64,000 bases of DNA from an uncultured Eisenbergiella sp. (GCA_910585455.1 CAJUEL010000007.1:76537-140536), one strand, 5' to 3'. Counted from the stretch's first letter, positions 26,263-35,106 are shown. Notes: generated from the letters alone by a model not told the origin. Numbers and translations: made by a program.

Positions 26263-27180
26263 CTATACTGTTTGAAGCCCTGCAAGCTGTTCTACTTCCT
26301 CGACTTTAAGGCCTGTGTCTTCGGCAATTTCCTCAATCGTCAGCTTTCCTCTTTTTAACAACCTGAGTGCTGTTTCCCTTTTTGTTTCATTCTTTGTTTC
26401 ATTTTTTATCCTTCTTGCACTTGTTTCAATCAATGCTCCACCCATCATATCACCTATTCCTTCCTGTACATTCTTATACTTCTGCGCAATCTCTTTCATC
26501 ACGTCACCGGATAGCTCTATAATCGTCCGCTTGTCAAATGCCCCAATTACTCCCTGCTGTTCCAGTCCGTCAAGCCTTTCCAGAATGAACCGATACTCTG
26601 CCTTCAATTTTTCCAGCTTTTGCACATTACTATTATACTCCGGAAAACAGTTCTCATGTGAGAAAATATAAAACGGCAGCAGCATCAGGAGACATTTTTC
26701 AAAAATATCATTCAGCGAATATTTCTGCATTTTCATAACCGGTATGTCATACTGCACAGTTCCTCCCGGCGTAATAATGACATATTTCATCTTATCCGGT
26801 GTTTTTTTGTAAGTCCGAAGATACAGAACCGCCGTATTGGGAAATGTCACTGTCAGCGTTTCCTCCGTATCCTCCCCCTCATCAAGCGCTATCTGCGCAT
26901 CATATTCAAAAAGCCTTATTGTTATCTTTCCGTCCGGTAAGCTGCTTTCACACTCGATATGATATTTTTTTGGTATCTTTCCGTATACTGTAAAATTTGT
27001 ATCTGTAATGCGTTCTTTATCTGCTTCGTCCTGCTGATCTATAAAATGCTCATTGGGAAAAACTGTATCTCTTCCTCTCCCGTATATGTTTCTCCGAAAA
27101 CTTCATTGATTACGGGAATAACCAGTTTCCGACAGTCATTCAGGATTGTGCGAAACGCACCATCATATATATTTGCCATG
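26263..27180 (-). pseudogene. Frameshifted Rpn/PD-(D/E)XK-type nuclease gene
   Basis: The gene opens at 27180 (MANIYDGAFRTILNDCRKLV) and reads to about 27062 (EEEIQFFP), where the frame hits a stop. A shift of one base at the T/C run near 27060-27068 restores a continuous frame, NEHFIDQQDEADKERI, through KYHIECESSLPDGKITIRLF and FEYDAQIALDEGED to the stop at 26263. The C-terminal part ends with an HTH-like tail (KLTIEEIAEDTGLKVEEVEQ) also seen in the intact relative at 28789. The full protein would be about 305 residues. It is either a true one-base deletion or a sequencing error in a homopolymer. The region is notably AT-rich. Confidence 0.75.
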
Positions 27181-27275
27181 TTTTAGTCCTTTCCTGTTTG
27201 TGGTTTCATCATACCATTTTTTCACTGTAAATTCAAGAAACACACAGCACTTCCTAAAGAAATCAATTTCTGGCA

Positions 27276-27305
27276 GTAATAGTTCAGACTTGTCTGAACC
27301 ATTAC
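27276..27305. repeat. 30-bp dispersed palindrome, copy A
   Basis: Arms GTAATAGTTCAGAC and GTCTGAACCATTAC around a TT centre (13 of 14 paired). Other copies are at 35107, 49931 and 61377. Confidence 0.75.
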
Positions 27306-27419
27306 TTCTGGTATTCCATACATCCAGAATCACCAGCAACTGCCAGTTGTAACACACCGCATTTCTGTAACCTTCAATCGCTTTCAACTTTCCGGCAGTA
27401 ATGATATAATGTTCGAAAA

Positions 27420-27535
27420 GGGCAGAGTCAGGAGGTCGAAGATGCATATGCCGGGCTTGCCCGGGCAGATGCATCTTTGACCTCCTGACGAGCGAAGCGA
27501 ACCCGGAAAACCGCAGGTTTTTCGGGTCTCTGCCC
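27420..27535. ncRNA. Three-stem structured element, possible ncRNA or mobile hairpin
   Basis: An outer stem GGGCAGAG/CTCTGCCC (27420-27427 with 27528-27535) encloses two hairpins. The first is a stem of about 27 bp from 27427-27456 to 27459-27489, nearly perfect. The second is a 12-bp stem, 27501-27512 with 27516-27527, with one wobble and a GCA loop. The linker CGAGCGAAGCGA separates them. A TATAAT at 27405-27410 would start transcription within a few bases of the outer stem on the plus strand. I cannot match it to a known RNA family. A palindromic miniature element is the alternative. Confidence 0.5.
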
Positions 27536-27587
27536 ACATTTTCCCTGGCTACGATATAATGAGCATCAATCGAAAAGAGGTATCATT

Positions 27588-28562
27588 ATGATCAACAAAA
27601 TTCATTTCGGGAAACGTCTGTCAGCGCTGCGCCGCCAAAAAAGCCTGTCCCAGATGGATCTGGCGGAAATACTCGGCGTCACCTCACAGGCTGTTTCAAA
27701 GTGGGAATGCGGCAATGCCATCCCGGATCCCGACCTCCTGCTGGAGCTGTCCCATTTGTATAAGATCACGATCAATGATATGCTGGAAGACGCTGATCTT
27801 CTTTGGAAGCTCACCGGTCAAAAAGCAGGAAATTGCGGAATCACCTGGTTCGTGCCGGAGCAGGAGGCTCCCTGTAATGCCGCGTGGGCCAGAGAAATAC
27901 ACGATGGCAGCTGGATAAAGCGCAATTGGGAATCCGCTCAAGCAGACAGTCCCATAAAGGACGAGACCGGAAAGCATATCGCACATCAGGGCGGTATCAT
28001 ACTCGAAATCGGCGCGGGACCCGGCGGCGGATTTATGCCCTTCATTCTCAAGGCAAATCCTGATGCCACAATCATCATAAGCGATCTGTCACCCACGGTA
28101 GTCATGGAGTGGAAAACATTTTTGGATAAAGCCCTGGATTCGCCGAACCTCTTTTATGCAGCGTTCGATTTCTGTGATATGCCGTTTCCGGATAACAGCA
28201 TCGACATCATTTCAGACGGCGGCGGAATCGGAAACTGCATCGGCGACAAAGCGCGGGCGCTTAAGGAAGCCTAGCGTGTATTAAAGCCCGGCGGTCAGCT
28301 CGTGACCTCAACCGGTTTTGTGAACAGGGAAACCCTGTCCGCTCTTCCTGCCGATGCGCAAAAAGTCCTTCTTGAAAAGCGCCCGGATGTTTTTGAAGAC
28401 CTGTATGAGGATACCATATTGGCGGGCTTTGAAAAAATCTACAGTGTGGTCAGCGGCTGCTGGTATACCGACGATGATGACAGCACGATCGCGGATTTGG
28501 CCCGTTCCCTCGGTGTGAATTTAAAGTTTACAAGCTATGTCCGGTATTGCACCAAACAATAA
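27588..28562 (+). pseudogene. HTH-methyltransferase fusion interrupted by an amber codon
   Basis: A 324-codon frame with ATG after AAAGAGGT. Residues 5-60 are an XRE helix-turn-helix (LRRQKSLSQMDLAEILGVTS, AVSKWECG). Residues about 130-320 are a class I SAM methyltransferase: motif I ILEIGAGPGGGF, then PFPDNSIDIISDGGGIGN. The post-I region RVLKPGGQL follows directly after an in-frame TAG at 28272-28274. Relatives usually have an aromatic residue just before RVLKPGG, so TAT/TAC to TAG is the likely change. The frame then stays open to TAA at 28562. Two fragments (228 and up to 87 residues) would be made unless the stop is suppressed. Confidence 0.8.
28372..28484 (+). repeat. 113-bp perfect direct repeat, copy 1 (inside the methyltransferase gene)
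   Basis: This segment, coding for EKRPDVFEDLYEDTIL and the residues after it, recurs base for base at 29692-29804. Identity stops sharply at both ends. Copy 1 is the original, since it lies in frame inside the methyltransferase gene. Confidence 0.95.
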
Positions 28563-28729
28563 CGACAACGGCTGGAGAAAACAGCTATACAGAGACCGAC
28601 ACCTTATGAGCCCCATAATATTCAAAAATACCGTTGCCGGATTTCTTTGCTGATGAGTTTTGCACGGTATTCGGAAATATGAAAAAAGTCGCATAAATAA
28701 ACCAGATAACTGAAACTGCCAGAATTTGA

Positions 28730-28758
28730 TTGAAAAAGAAAGATATTCTCTGTATAAT
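28730..28758 (+). promoter_or_regulatory. Promoter of the intact Rpn-type nuclease gene
   Basis: TTGAAA (28730-28735) and a perfect TATAAT (28753-28758) are 17 bases apart. The leader to the TTG at 28789 is about 25 bases. Confidence 0.65.
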
Positions 28759-28788
28759 ATTCTTAAAAGCAGTATGGAGGTGGTATTC

Positions 28789-29604
28789 TTGTCTATGACA
28801 GAAGAACAGCGTGCAGTTCTGCATGAACAGGATTTGCAGAGACTAAGAGGTTTCCGCTTGATGGACGACGATTTTTTATCTGCTTTTTTCAGAGATAATA
28901 TTGAGGATACAGAGTTCGTTTTACGGATTATTTTGGATAAGCCAGGGTTAAAGGTGCAAAGTGTCCATGCACAGCACGAGTTGAAGAATCTGAATGGGCG
29001 TTCTGCGAGGCTTGATGTCCATGCAATAGAGGACGATGGAACAGAGGCAGATATTGAAATTCAGCGTGATGACCGTGGGGCGGGATTCAAGAGAGCGCGA
29101 TATAACGGCAGCCTTTTAGATGCGTCTATTCTAAAACCGGGGCAGAAGCCAGAGGAATTGCCGGAAACTTATGTGATTTTTATCACTGAAACGGATGTGA
29201 TCGGAAAAGATAAAGCAATTTATCCGATAGAAAGGTATATTTTGGTTGATGGAGAGTACATTCCGGTTAATGACGGTGCGCATACTATTTATGTGAACGG
29301 GGCAAAGCAGGGGAACAGAACACAACTCGAAAAGCTGATGCACGACTTTTCCTGCATCAAAGCAGACGATATGTATTTTTCACAATTAGCAGCAAAAATG
29401 CGTTTTTTCAAAGAAGATGAGAAAGGGGTGGAAGTTATGTGCCGGGTTATGGAGAAAATGAGGGACGAGACCGAATTGGCTACAAGGATTGAAAATGCTC
29501 TTGAGATGATTAAGGGCGGCAAACTTTCTTTTGAAGATATTGCGCAATATTCGGGGTTATCTTTGGAGAAAGTTAAGGAACTTGCAGAGAAAAAAAGCGC
29601 TTAA
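28789..29604 (+). CDS. Rpn/PDDEXK_2-family recombination-promoting nuclease-like protein
   Basis: A 271-residue protein. The core fits the PD-(D/E)XK 'transposase-like' nuclease family: SARLDVHAIEDDGTEADIEI gives the D...(D/E)xE/Q catalytic pattern, followed by RARYNGSLLDASILKPGQ and YVIFITETDVIG. The C-terminal 35 residues (KGGKLSFEDIAQYSGLSLEK) form an HTH-like tail. Relatives such as E. coli RpnA cut DNA and raise recombination. The TTG at 28789 is preferred because GGAGG is 8 bases upstream; the ATG at 28795 is the alternative. It is AT-rich against its neighbours, and an exact 113-bp direct repeat lies on each side. Confidence 0.82.
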   Translation: MSMTEEQRAVLHEQDLQRLRGFRLMDDDFLSAFFRDNIEDTEFVLRIILDKPGLKVQSVHAQHELKNLNGRSARLDVHAIEDDGTEADIEIQRDDRGAGFKRARYNGSLLDASILKPGQKPEELPETYVIFITETDVIGKDKAIYPIERYILVDGEYIPVNDGAHTIYVNGAKQGNRTQLEKLMHDFSCIKADDMYFSQLAAKMRFFKEDEKGVEVMCRVMEKMRDETELATRIENALEMIKGGKLSFEDIAQYSGLSLEKVKELAEKKSA

Positions 29605-29933
29605 TATTCGTAAAATAGAATAGCGAGGCAGGGATAAGGCCATTTTACTGAAAATAATTCGGTAGAATGGTCTTTTTTGATGAAAAAACCTTTGAAAAGC
29701 GCCCGGATGTTTTTGAAGACCTGTATGAGGATACCATATTGGCGGGCTTTGAAAAAATCTACAGTGTGGTCAGCGGCTGCTGGTATACCGACGATGATGA
29801 CAGCGAAAGGAAACGGCATAGCCAAAGCCATGCCGTTTCCCACAAATCCATCTTATGCTGTTTGATTGCTGCAGCCCCTTCGGACCGCCCTTTTTTCTTC
29901 CTATTATAATGCGCCAGCCTTCGCACGTTTCCC
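29605..29933. other. Gene-free stretch with displaced repeat and hairpin
   Basis: Contains copy 2 of the 113-bp repeat and a perfect 11-base hairpin, GGAAACGGCAT/ATGCCGTTTCC (29809-29819 with 29830-29840). The hairpin may end the minus-strand sugar-transport operon. It has only a short T-rich tail (TTTC), so it would be a weak terminator. Confidence 0.55.
29692..29804 (+). repeat. 113-bp perfect direct repeat, copy 2 (outside any gene)
   Basis: An exact copy of 28372-28484, 1320 bases downstream, preceded by unrelated sequence and followed by a hairpin. It is a displaced fragment of the methyltransferase gene and codes for nothing complete. Confidence 0.95.
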
Positions 29934-30854
29934 TCATCCTTTGATCGAGCCCACAAACACGCCCTTCACAAAGTATTTCTGCAAAAACGGATATACGCAC
30001 AGGATCGGCAGCGTCACGATTACGGTCACGCAGTATTTCACCAGCTCCCGGTAAGCCGTCGCGCCCTGCACGCTGTTGATGGAAACGCCGCCCGCGCTTC
30101 CCACCGTTGACACAGAGGAATCGTTCATGACCAGAATTTCCTTCAGCAAAAGCTGCAGCGGATATCTGGAGCGCTCCTTTAACAGCACCATGGCGTTGAA
30201 CCAGGAGTTCCAGTTGCCGACCAGATAATAAAGGAAAATAACCGCAAGCACGGGCTTGGACAGCGGCAGGATGACCTTCATCAAAATCTGCGCCTGCGAT
30301 GCGCCGTCGATTACGGACGCCTCTTCCAGCTCATAGGGGAAGGACTGGAAGCCGGTGCGCAGGATGATCATATTCCAGGTATTTAACGCCGTAGGAAGAA
30401 CCATCGCCCACACATTATTATAAAGCCCGATCTGCTTCATCACCAGAAACCAGGGAATCAGACCGCCGCCGAAGAACATGGTGATTGTGATGATGACCAT
30501 AATGCCGTTTTTCAGCATCAGATCCCGTCTGGAAAGGGCATATGCGCCCATGATCGTGATCACCATATTTAAAAGAGTGCCCAGCCCCACATAGACAAAG
30601 GTATTCCGGAAGCCCACCAGAAGGCTGTTATCCTTAAAGACGAGCTGATAACCGCTCAATGTGAAGCCCAGGGGCTTTAACAGCAGTCCCCTGTGCGCGA
30701 TCAGATCCGTGGGATTGCTCACGGACGCGAGCAGCACATGCAGCAGGGGATAAAAGCAAATGATCGTCAAAAGCGTCAGTATCCCATAGTTAAAAATATT
30801 GAAAATCACATTGGAAGGGCTCCATCTGCCAATCCGGTTCTTTTTATTTTTCAT
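29934..30854 (-). CDS. Carbohydrate ABC transporter permease (LplC/YtcP-like)
   Basis: About 306 residues with six membrane helices and the EAA loop YELEEASVIDGASQAQILMKVILPLSKP, which docks the ATPase. Family traits of the LplC/YtcP group are the N-terminal NYGILTLLTIICFYPLLHV and a C-terminal end with QKYFVKGVFVGSIKG. It imports oligosaccharides with the permease upstream and the lipoprotein at 31913. The start at 30854 follows GGAGG by 6 bases; a longer frame from 31031 overlaps the upstream permease and is not supported. No ATPase gene is in the operon, so a shared MsmK-type ATPase is probably used. Confidence 0.9.
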   Translation of the reverse strand: MKNKKNRIGRWSPSNVIFNIFNYGILTLLTIICFYPLLHVLLASVSNPTDLIAHRGLLLKPLGFTLSGYQLVFKDNSLLVGFRNTFVYVGLGTLLNMVITIMGAYALSRRDLMLKNGIMVIITITMFFGGGLIPWFLVMKQIGLYNNVWAMVLPTALNTWNMIILRTGFQSFPYELEEASVIDGASQAQILMKVILPLSKPVLAVIFLYYLVGNWNSWFNAMVLLKERSRYPLQLLLKEILVMNDSSVSTVGSAGGVSINSVQGATAYRELVKYCVTVIVTLPILCVYPFLQKYFVKGVFVGSIKG

Positions 30855-30864
30855 AGCAGCCCTC

Positions 30865-31821
30865 CTAGAAAATGCTGATTTCCGAATACTTCTTGGACAC
30901 CTGATTGGTGATCCACAAAAGCAGGAAGTTGACAACGGAGCTGACCAGTCCCACCGCCGTAGCGAAGCTGTAGCTTGCCTCCTGGAGACCGCGCCTGTAC
31001 ACATAGGATGCGATAACATCCGCCGTCTCATAGGTCAGGGAGTTATACAGCAGAATGATCTTTTCATGTCCGGAAGCCATCAGGCCGCCCACCGCGAAAA
31101 TGAAGAGAATGATGATGGTAGGGCTGATCTGAGGCAGCGTGACATGCCACATTTTGCGCAGCCTTCCTGCGCCGTCGATCTCCGCCGCCTCGTACAGCCC
31201 CGGATCGATGGAGCTCATGGCGGAGAGATAGATGATGGAATCCCAGCCGATATTCTGCCAGATCCCCGAAAAGGTGTAAATCGGGCGGAACATGTTGGCA
31301 TATCCGAGCAGAGACGCATGCTCTGTCCCGGTGATCAAGTCCACAAGCTGTGTCAATATGCCGCCTGACTGGGTAAAAATATGGATCATACCGCAGATAA
31401 CCACCAGGGAAATGAAGTGAGGCATATAGGTGATGGTCTGCACGATCTTCTTAAATTTCATGGCCTTGATTTCATTGAGCAAAAGCGCCAGAATGATCGG
31501 CGCGGTAAAGCCAAAGGCCAATCCCCAGATATTCAACATGAAGGTGTTTTTGACCGTTCTTCCGAAATACGGTCCCGACAAAAAATCCACGAAGTGCTTA
31601 AATCCCACCCACTGGCTCTTTCCGAAGCCCAGCAGAGGTTTATAATCTTTAAATGCGAGCAGAACGCCCCACATAGGCGCGTAGCAGAACACGATGTACC
31701 ACAGCAGAACAGGAACGAGCAGCCAGTATGCAAAAGCGTTCTTTTTCAGGTCCTTACGCAGCGCCTTTTTAAAATCGACCGGCTGTGTCATGCCGGCATC
31801 TTTTTTCCGGTTTTTTTTCAT
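30865..31821 (-). CDS. Carbohydrate ABC transporter permease (LplB-like)
   Basis: A 318-residue inner-membrane protein with six helices. The EAA motif is YEAAEIDGAGRLRKMWHVTL, and the N-terminus has YWLLVPVLLWYIVFCYAPMW, typical of the LplB/YtcO group. It ends 10 bases before the start of the second permease. It should form the heterodimeric channel for the oligosaccharide caught by the adjacent binding protein. Confidence 0.92.
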   Translation of the reverse strand: MKKNRKKDAGMTQPVDFKKALRKDLKKNAFAYWLLVPVLLWYIVFCYAPMWGVLLAFKDYKPLLGFGKSQWVGFKHFVDFLSGPYFGRTVKNTFMLNIWGLAFGFTAPIILALLLNEIKAMKFKKIVQTITYMPHFISLVVICGMIHIFTQSGGILTQLVDLITGTEHASLLGYANMFRPIYTFSGIWQNIGWDSIIYLSAMSSIDPGLYEAAEIDGAGRLRKMWHVTLPQISPTIIILFIFAVGGLMASGHEKIILLYNSLTYETADVIASYVYRRGLQEASYSFATAVGLVSSVVNFLLLWITNQVSKKYSEISIF

Positions 31822-31912
31822 AAAAAGCCCCCATCCAAAAAAGCCTTGCCACAGCCCGGCTTTTTCATCGTTCCCGGCGCATGACTGCGCCGGGAACGGA
31901 ACTATTTACCTG

Positions 31913-33700
31913 TTACCTTGCGTTATAACGATCCAGGCCTGCCTGCCACAGAGCTACGAATTCATCCAGTCCCTGCGCCTTTGCGCTTTCCAGGAATTCA
32001 TCATAGGCATCCACCGGCAGCTGTCCCATGATGATCTTGGAGAAATACTCGTTTCTCATGGTGGACAGGATCGTACCGAGCTCGCCCTCTCTCGCCGACT
32101 CTTCCGCCGTAAGGGTAACGGGCGGCATCGTCACGGAGGAATCCATATTGGTGGTCCAGTAGTCACGGATATCGCCGGAATAGCTTCCCTCAGCCGTGAT
32201 CAGCGGGTTGGAGTTGTGCTCGTCGCGGATATCGGCCATGTCATGGAGACGATACTTCCAGATCAGGTTGCTCAGAGGCTGATCCTCAGGATCGTTGTAC
32301 ATCAGACCTTCCTTGTAGAAATAGGGCTTACCGTTTTCATCTACCAGATGCACATCGCCATAGGAACCATAGTTATAAATTTCCCAGCCCTTCTTGGTAT
32401 AAGCAAAGTCAAGGAATGCGCAGGCCGCTTCCACGTTCTCACACTGGGTGGTAATTGCCGCGATCGAGCCTGTCTGCTTGAAGTTACGGTAGGTCTGTCT
32501 GGATTTGTCCCCTTTGTTCAGGACGGGGTTCAGCGCCGCCACAAAGTCAATGTCATTGTCTTCTTTCCAGTATCCCCACATGGTATCGGGAGAGTCCATC
32601 ATGACCGCACAGTCATCGGATACCGCTTCCGCCATTCTCTGGTTAAAGTCCGCGGTCGCCCAGTCCTTATTGAGCAGGCCTTCCGCATACCAGTTCTGCA
32701 TGGTGGTCAGATATTCCTTCGCGCCTTCCTGTCCAGGTCCCCATGCCGCTTTTCCGTTGTCATCCACATACATCCAGTCCCATACGCCATAGGCGCCGTT
32801 GATGATGCCCGTGAAGATCTGTCCGTAGCTGGAACCGTAGTTTAACGGCTCATTATAGCCGGCTTCCTTACAGGCAACCAGGAAATCATGCAGCTCATCC
32901 ACGGTTTCCGGAACAGGCAGACCTGTCTTATCCAGCGCCTCCTGCTTGATCAGAAGCCCGAACCAGCACCATTCATTATAAGGAGCGATTCCGTAAACGC
33001 CGCCGATAACGCCTTCGTCCGTAATGGTCGTCTTTCTTCTCTCCTCATCGGAATTTCTCCATGCGGAGTAGTTAGGCATATATTCATCCACGAGATCGGT
33101 CAGATCCAGATAAGCGCCTTCGCTGACGCCTGCTGCGATACCGCCTGTGTAACGGCCCGCGCCCATGATGATGTCCGGAAGCTCACCGCTTGCGATCATC
33201 AGGTTGAATTCCGTCGCTTCCTCGCCGAGGGCGGGCACGATGAAGTTTAACTTGATGCCGGTCAGCTCCTGCAGCTGCTTGAGCACGCGGTGGTCATTCA
33301 AGTCGGGACATACCGAAGCGAGAATGGAGTTATTCGCCATCCACACATCCAGCGTCACTTCCTCTTTCCAGGGATATGCCGAGTAGTCGTTAGGAATCGT
33401 TTCCGCAAAAATGTCTCCCAGGTATGTATCGTTCAGAGTCGTATTGACCGCGTTAATTTCATCTTCAGTGGGAGCCGTATTGCCGCGCAGGGAGCTCAAA
33501 TCCTCCACATCTGCGCCCGCTTCCGGCGCTGCATCCTCCGGCGCTGCCGCGTCGTCGCCTGCATTTGCGGCGGGCTGGCTTTCTGTCTGTGCGCCCGTAT
33601 CAGGCGCAGCCGCCCCCGTATCTCCATTTGAACCGCAGCCCGCAAGCAGACCGACGGTCATCGTCATTGCCAGTAATAAACCAATAGCTTTTCTTTTCAT
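31913..33700 (-). CDS. Extracellular solute-binding lipoprotein (LplA-like)
   Basis: A 595-residue sugar-binding protein. The N-terminus MKRKAIGLLLAMTMTVGL leads to the lipobox LAGC, so it is lipid-anchored outside the membrane. A low-complexity Ala/Asp/Glu linker (about 25-65) tethers the binding domain. The domain shows the large LplA-type fold with LQELTGIKLNFIVPALGEEA, SGELPDIIMG and the ANNSILAS start. Its size exceeds that of ordinary sugar-binding proteins, as is normal for LplA relatives that take up oligosaccharides. The ATG at 33700 follows GGAGG by 8 bases. It follows the regulator gene by 33 bases. Confidence 0.9.
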   Translation of the reverse strand: MKRKAIGLLLAMTMTVGLLAGCGSNGDTGAAAPDTGAQTESQPAANAGDDAAAPEDAAPEAGADVEDLSSLRGNTAPTEDEINAVNTTLNDTYLGDIFAETIPNDYSAYPWKEEVTLDVWMANNSILASVCPDLNDHRVLKQLQELTGIKLNFIVPALGEEATEFNLMIASGELPDIIMGAGRYTGGIAAGVSEGAYLDLTDLVDEYMPNYSAWRNSDEERRKTTITDEGVIGGVYGIAPYNEWCWFGLLIKQEALDKTGLPVPETVDELHDFLVACKEAGYNEPLNYGSSYGQIFTGIINGAYGVWDWMYVDDNGKAAWGPGQEGAKEYLTTMQNWYAEGLLNKDWATADFNQRMAEAVSDDCAVMMDSPDTMWGYWKEDNDIDFVAALNPVLNKGDKSRQTYRNFKQTGSIAAITTQCENVEAACAFLDFAYTKKGWEIYNYGSYGDVHLVDENGKPYFYKEGLMYNDPEDQPLSNLIWKYRLHDMADIRDEHNSNPLITAEGSYSGDIRDYWTTNMDSSVTMPPVTLTAEESAREGELGTILSTMRNEYFSKIIMGQLPVDAYDEFLESAKAQGLDEFVALWQAGLDRYNAR

Positions 33701-33733
33701 TCCGCTATCCTCCATTCCTATCATTTCATTGCT

Positions 33734-34702
33734 TTACAATTCTACATTCTCTCCAGAATCCTCGTCCGTGATTTTCACCTTCATGACAAGTCCCTGCGCG
33801 TAATCGCCAAATTTTTCTCCAAACAGATTCATTCCTCCTGCGTGCAGGGCATCGGGTTTGACTCCGAGCTTAAAGCTGATGTAGCTCCTGTTCTCCAGCC
33901 TGAGTGTTTCCAGCGTCTGTTCCGAACATTTCAGTCCGTCCTCGTAGCATCCGCGGGAGTTGATCTTAACCGACTTGTACATACCGTATTGCGTCAGCGC
34001 ATCTCCCCACCATTCCGGATTCAGCCTGCCGCGTCTTCCGCCGAAGTCTCCCGGTATTGTCATGGTGACAATCTCCTGTCCGTTAATCCAGACAGTGATG
34101 TCGGAGGGCCAGTCATTCTGGTAGCCCGGCGCCTCAGAACAAACCTCGAAAGAAAAGGACACTTCCTGAACCCGTCCGGCCTTAAGCAAGTGGGTGGGGA
34201 ACCTGTATTCCACAAACCCTGTATTGAACCAGAGCAGCTGCGCTTCATTGCGGTTCTGCCAGTAAAAGCTGGAAGGATAATCCTCTATGCCAAGGTATCC
34301 CTTTTCGCTGATGATTCCGCAGTTTCCCGCTATCTCACAGTCAAAGTAATTGCCGATAGGCATATGGAATGTGAAGCTCTTGCTGTCCGCATGATCCATC
34401 TTATGCTGAAAGGCATTTAAATAGATATCTTCAAATGAGATACCACAGACCTTCTGTGCGCCGCGCACCCCCGGCCGTTCGATGACGGAAATCATGCCCG
34501 CCTCTTCCAAAACCTTCACATGGAGCGCTGCGGACGATTGGGGGATGCCAAACTCGGCGGCAATTTCGCTGATGTTCGCCGATCTTTCGATCAGAAGCTT
34601 CAGCATTTCCAGCCTGGTCTCCGAAGACAGGGCTTTTCCCACCAGCGCCGTCCGGGACAGATCGCTCAAATCCAGCGTGATCCTTTTCTTATTCGTTTTC
34701 AC
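33734..34702 (-). CDS. ArsR-type regulator with C-terminal ligand-binding-like domain
   Basis: A 322-residue regulator. Residues about 15-90 are an ArsR-type winged helix (ALSSETRLEMLKLLIERSAN, ISEIAAEFGIPQSSAALHVK). The remainder (about 105-322) is a beta-rich region with many aromatics (DYPSSFYWQNRNEAQLLWFN, PEWWGDALTQYG) that looks like a jelly-roll sugar- or ligand-sensing domain rather than a metal site. A GTG at 34702 is chosen, since AAAGGAGG lies 7 bases upstream. As first gene of the transport operon and divergent from GH43/GH2, it probably controls the whole glycan locus. Confidence 0.82.
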   Translation of the reverse strand: MKTNKKRITLDLSDLSRTALVGKALSSETRLEMLKLLIERSANISEIAAEFGIPQSSAALHVKVLEEAGMISVIERPGVRGAQKVCGISFEDIYLNAFQHKMDHADSKSFTFHMPIGNYFDCEIAGNCGIISEKGYLGIEDYPSSFYWQNRNEAQLLWFNTGFVEYRFPTHLLKAGRVQEVSFSFEVCSEAPGYQNDWPSDITVWINGQEIVTMTIPGDFGGRRGRLNPEWWGDALTQYGMYKSVKINSRGCYEDGLKCSEQTLETLRLENRSYISFKLGVKPDALHAGGMNLFGEKFGDYAQGLVMKVKITDEDSGENVEL

Positions 34703-34782
34703 TTCGATACCTCCTTTCTTTTCATAATTGTTCTGTTCGCTTTCCAACAAAAATTATGTTGGTAATTTGTTCTTCCTTTTTT

Positions 34783-34811
34783 AGAATACTATCACTGCAC
34801 CCCTTTGTCAA
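34783..34811 (-). promoter_or_regulatory. Promoter of the regulator-transport operon
   Basis: TTGACA (34806-34811) and TATTCT (34783-34788) on the minus strand, 17 bases apart, with a leader of about 75 bases to the GTG at 34702. Confidence 0.7.
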
Positions 34812-35038
34812 CTGTTTAAAACATAATAATTGTTTGTTTAATTTTTGTATACTTTCCACAATAGTAGCCTCCTTCCGTCGAACAAATGTATATCGAAATC
34901 ACGTCTATGTGCTTTATGTATACTATTTTGTAAAAAAATTGTGCTATATGCACATGGTTTTTACCTCATCAATCTGGTATTGTAAAGTTGGGATTTCGTT
35001 CATCGTTCGCGCATTTTTTATTTGTTCCAATTTTTATG

Positions 35039-35068
35039 TTGCTATTTTGTTTTTCCTGTCTTTATATT
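35039..35068 (+). promoter_or_regulatory. Candidate promoter for GH43-GH2
   Basis: TTGCTA (35039-35044) and TATATT (35063-35068), 18 bases apart. The palindrome at 35107-35136 would then lie about 35 bases into the transcript. Confidence 0.4.
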
Positions 35069-35106
35069 GTAACAAAAAATATGGGGAAGTTCCACCCCAG
35101 AAGCGG

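Larger units (their letters stand above)
27181..27587. other. Intergenic stretch with palindrome, promoter and folded element
   Basis: A gene-free stretch of about 400 bases. It holds one copy of the 30-bp palindrome (27276-27305), a TATAAT (27405-27410) just before a highly structured element (27420-27535), and another TATAAT (27555-27560) shortly before the HTH-methyltransferase start. A 124-codon minus-strand frame across it is a by-product of the structure. Confidence 0.5.

Noticed and set aside
27163..27537. 124-codon minus-strand frame
   Set aside because: It runs through the palindrome and the folded element and overlaps the start of the broken nuclease gene; no ribosome site or domain was seen.
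28272..28274. TAG read as pyrrolysine in the methyltransferase
   Set aside because: The enzyme type is not one of the corrinoid methylamine methyltransferases that use pyrrolysine, and no supporting genes are visible; a nonsense mutation is simpler.
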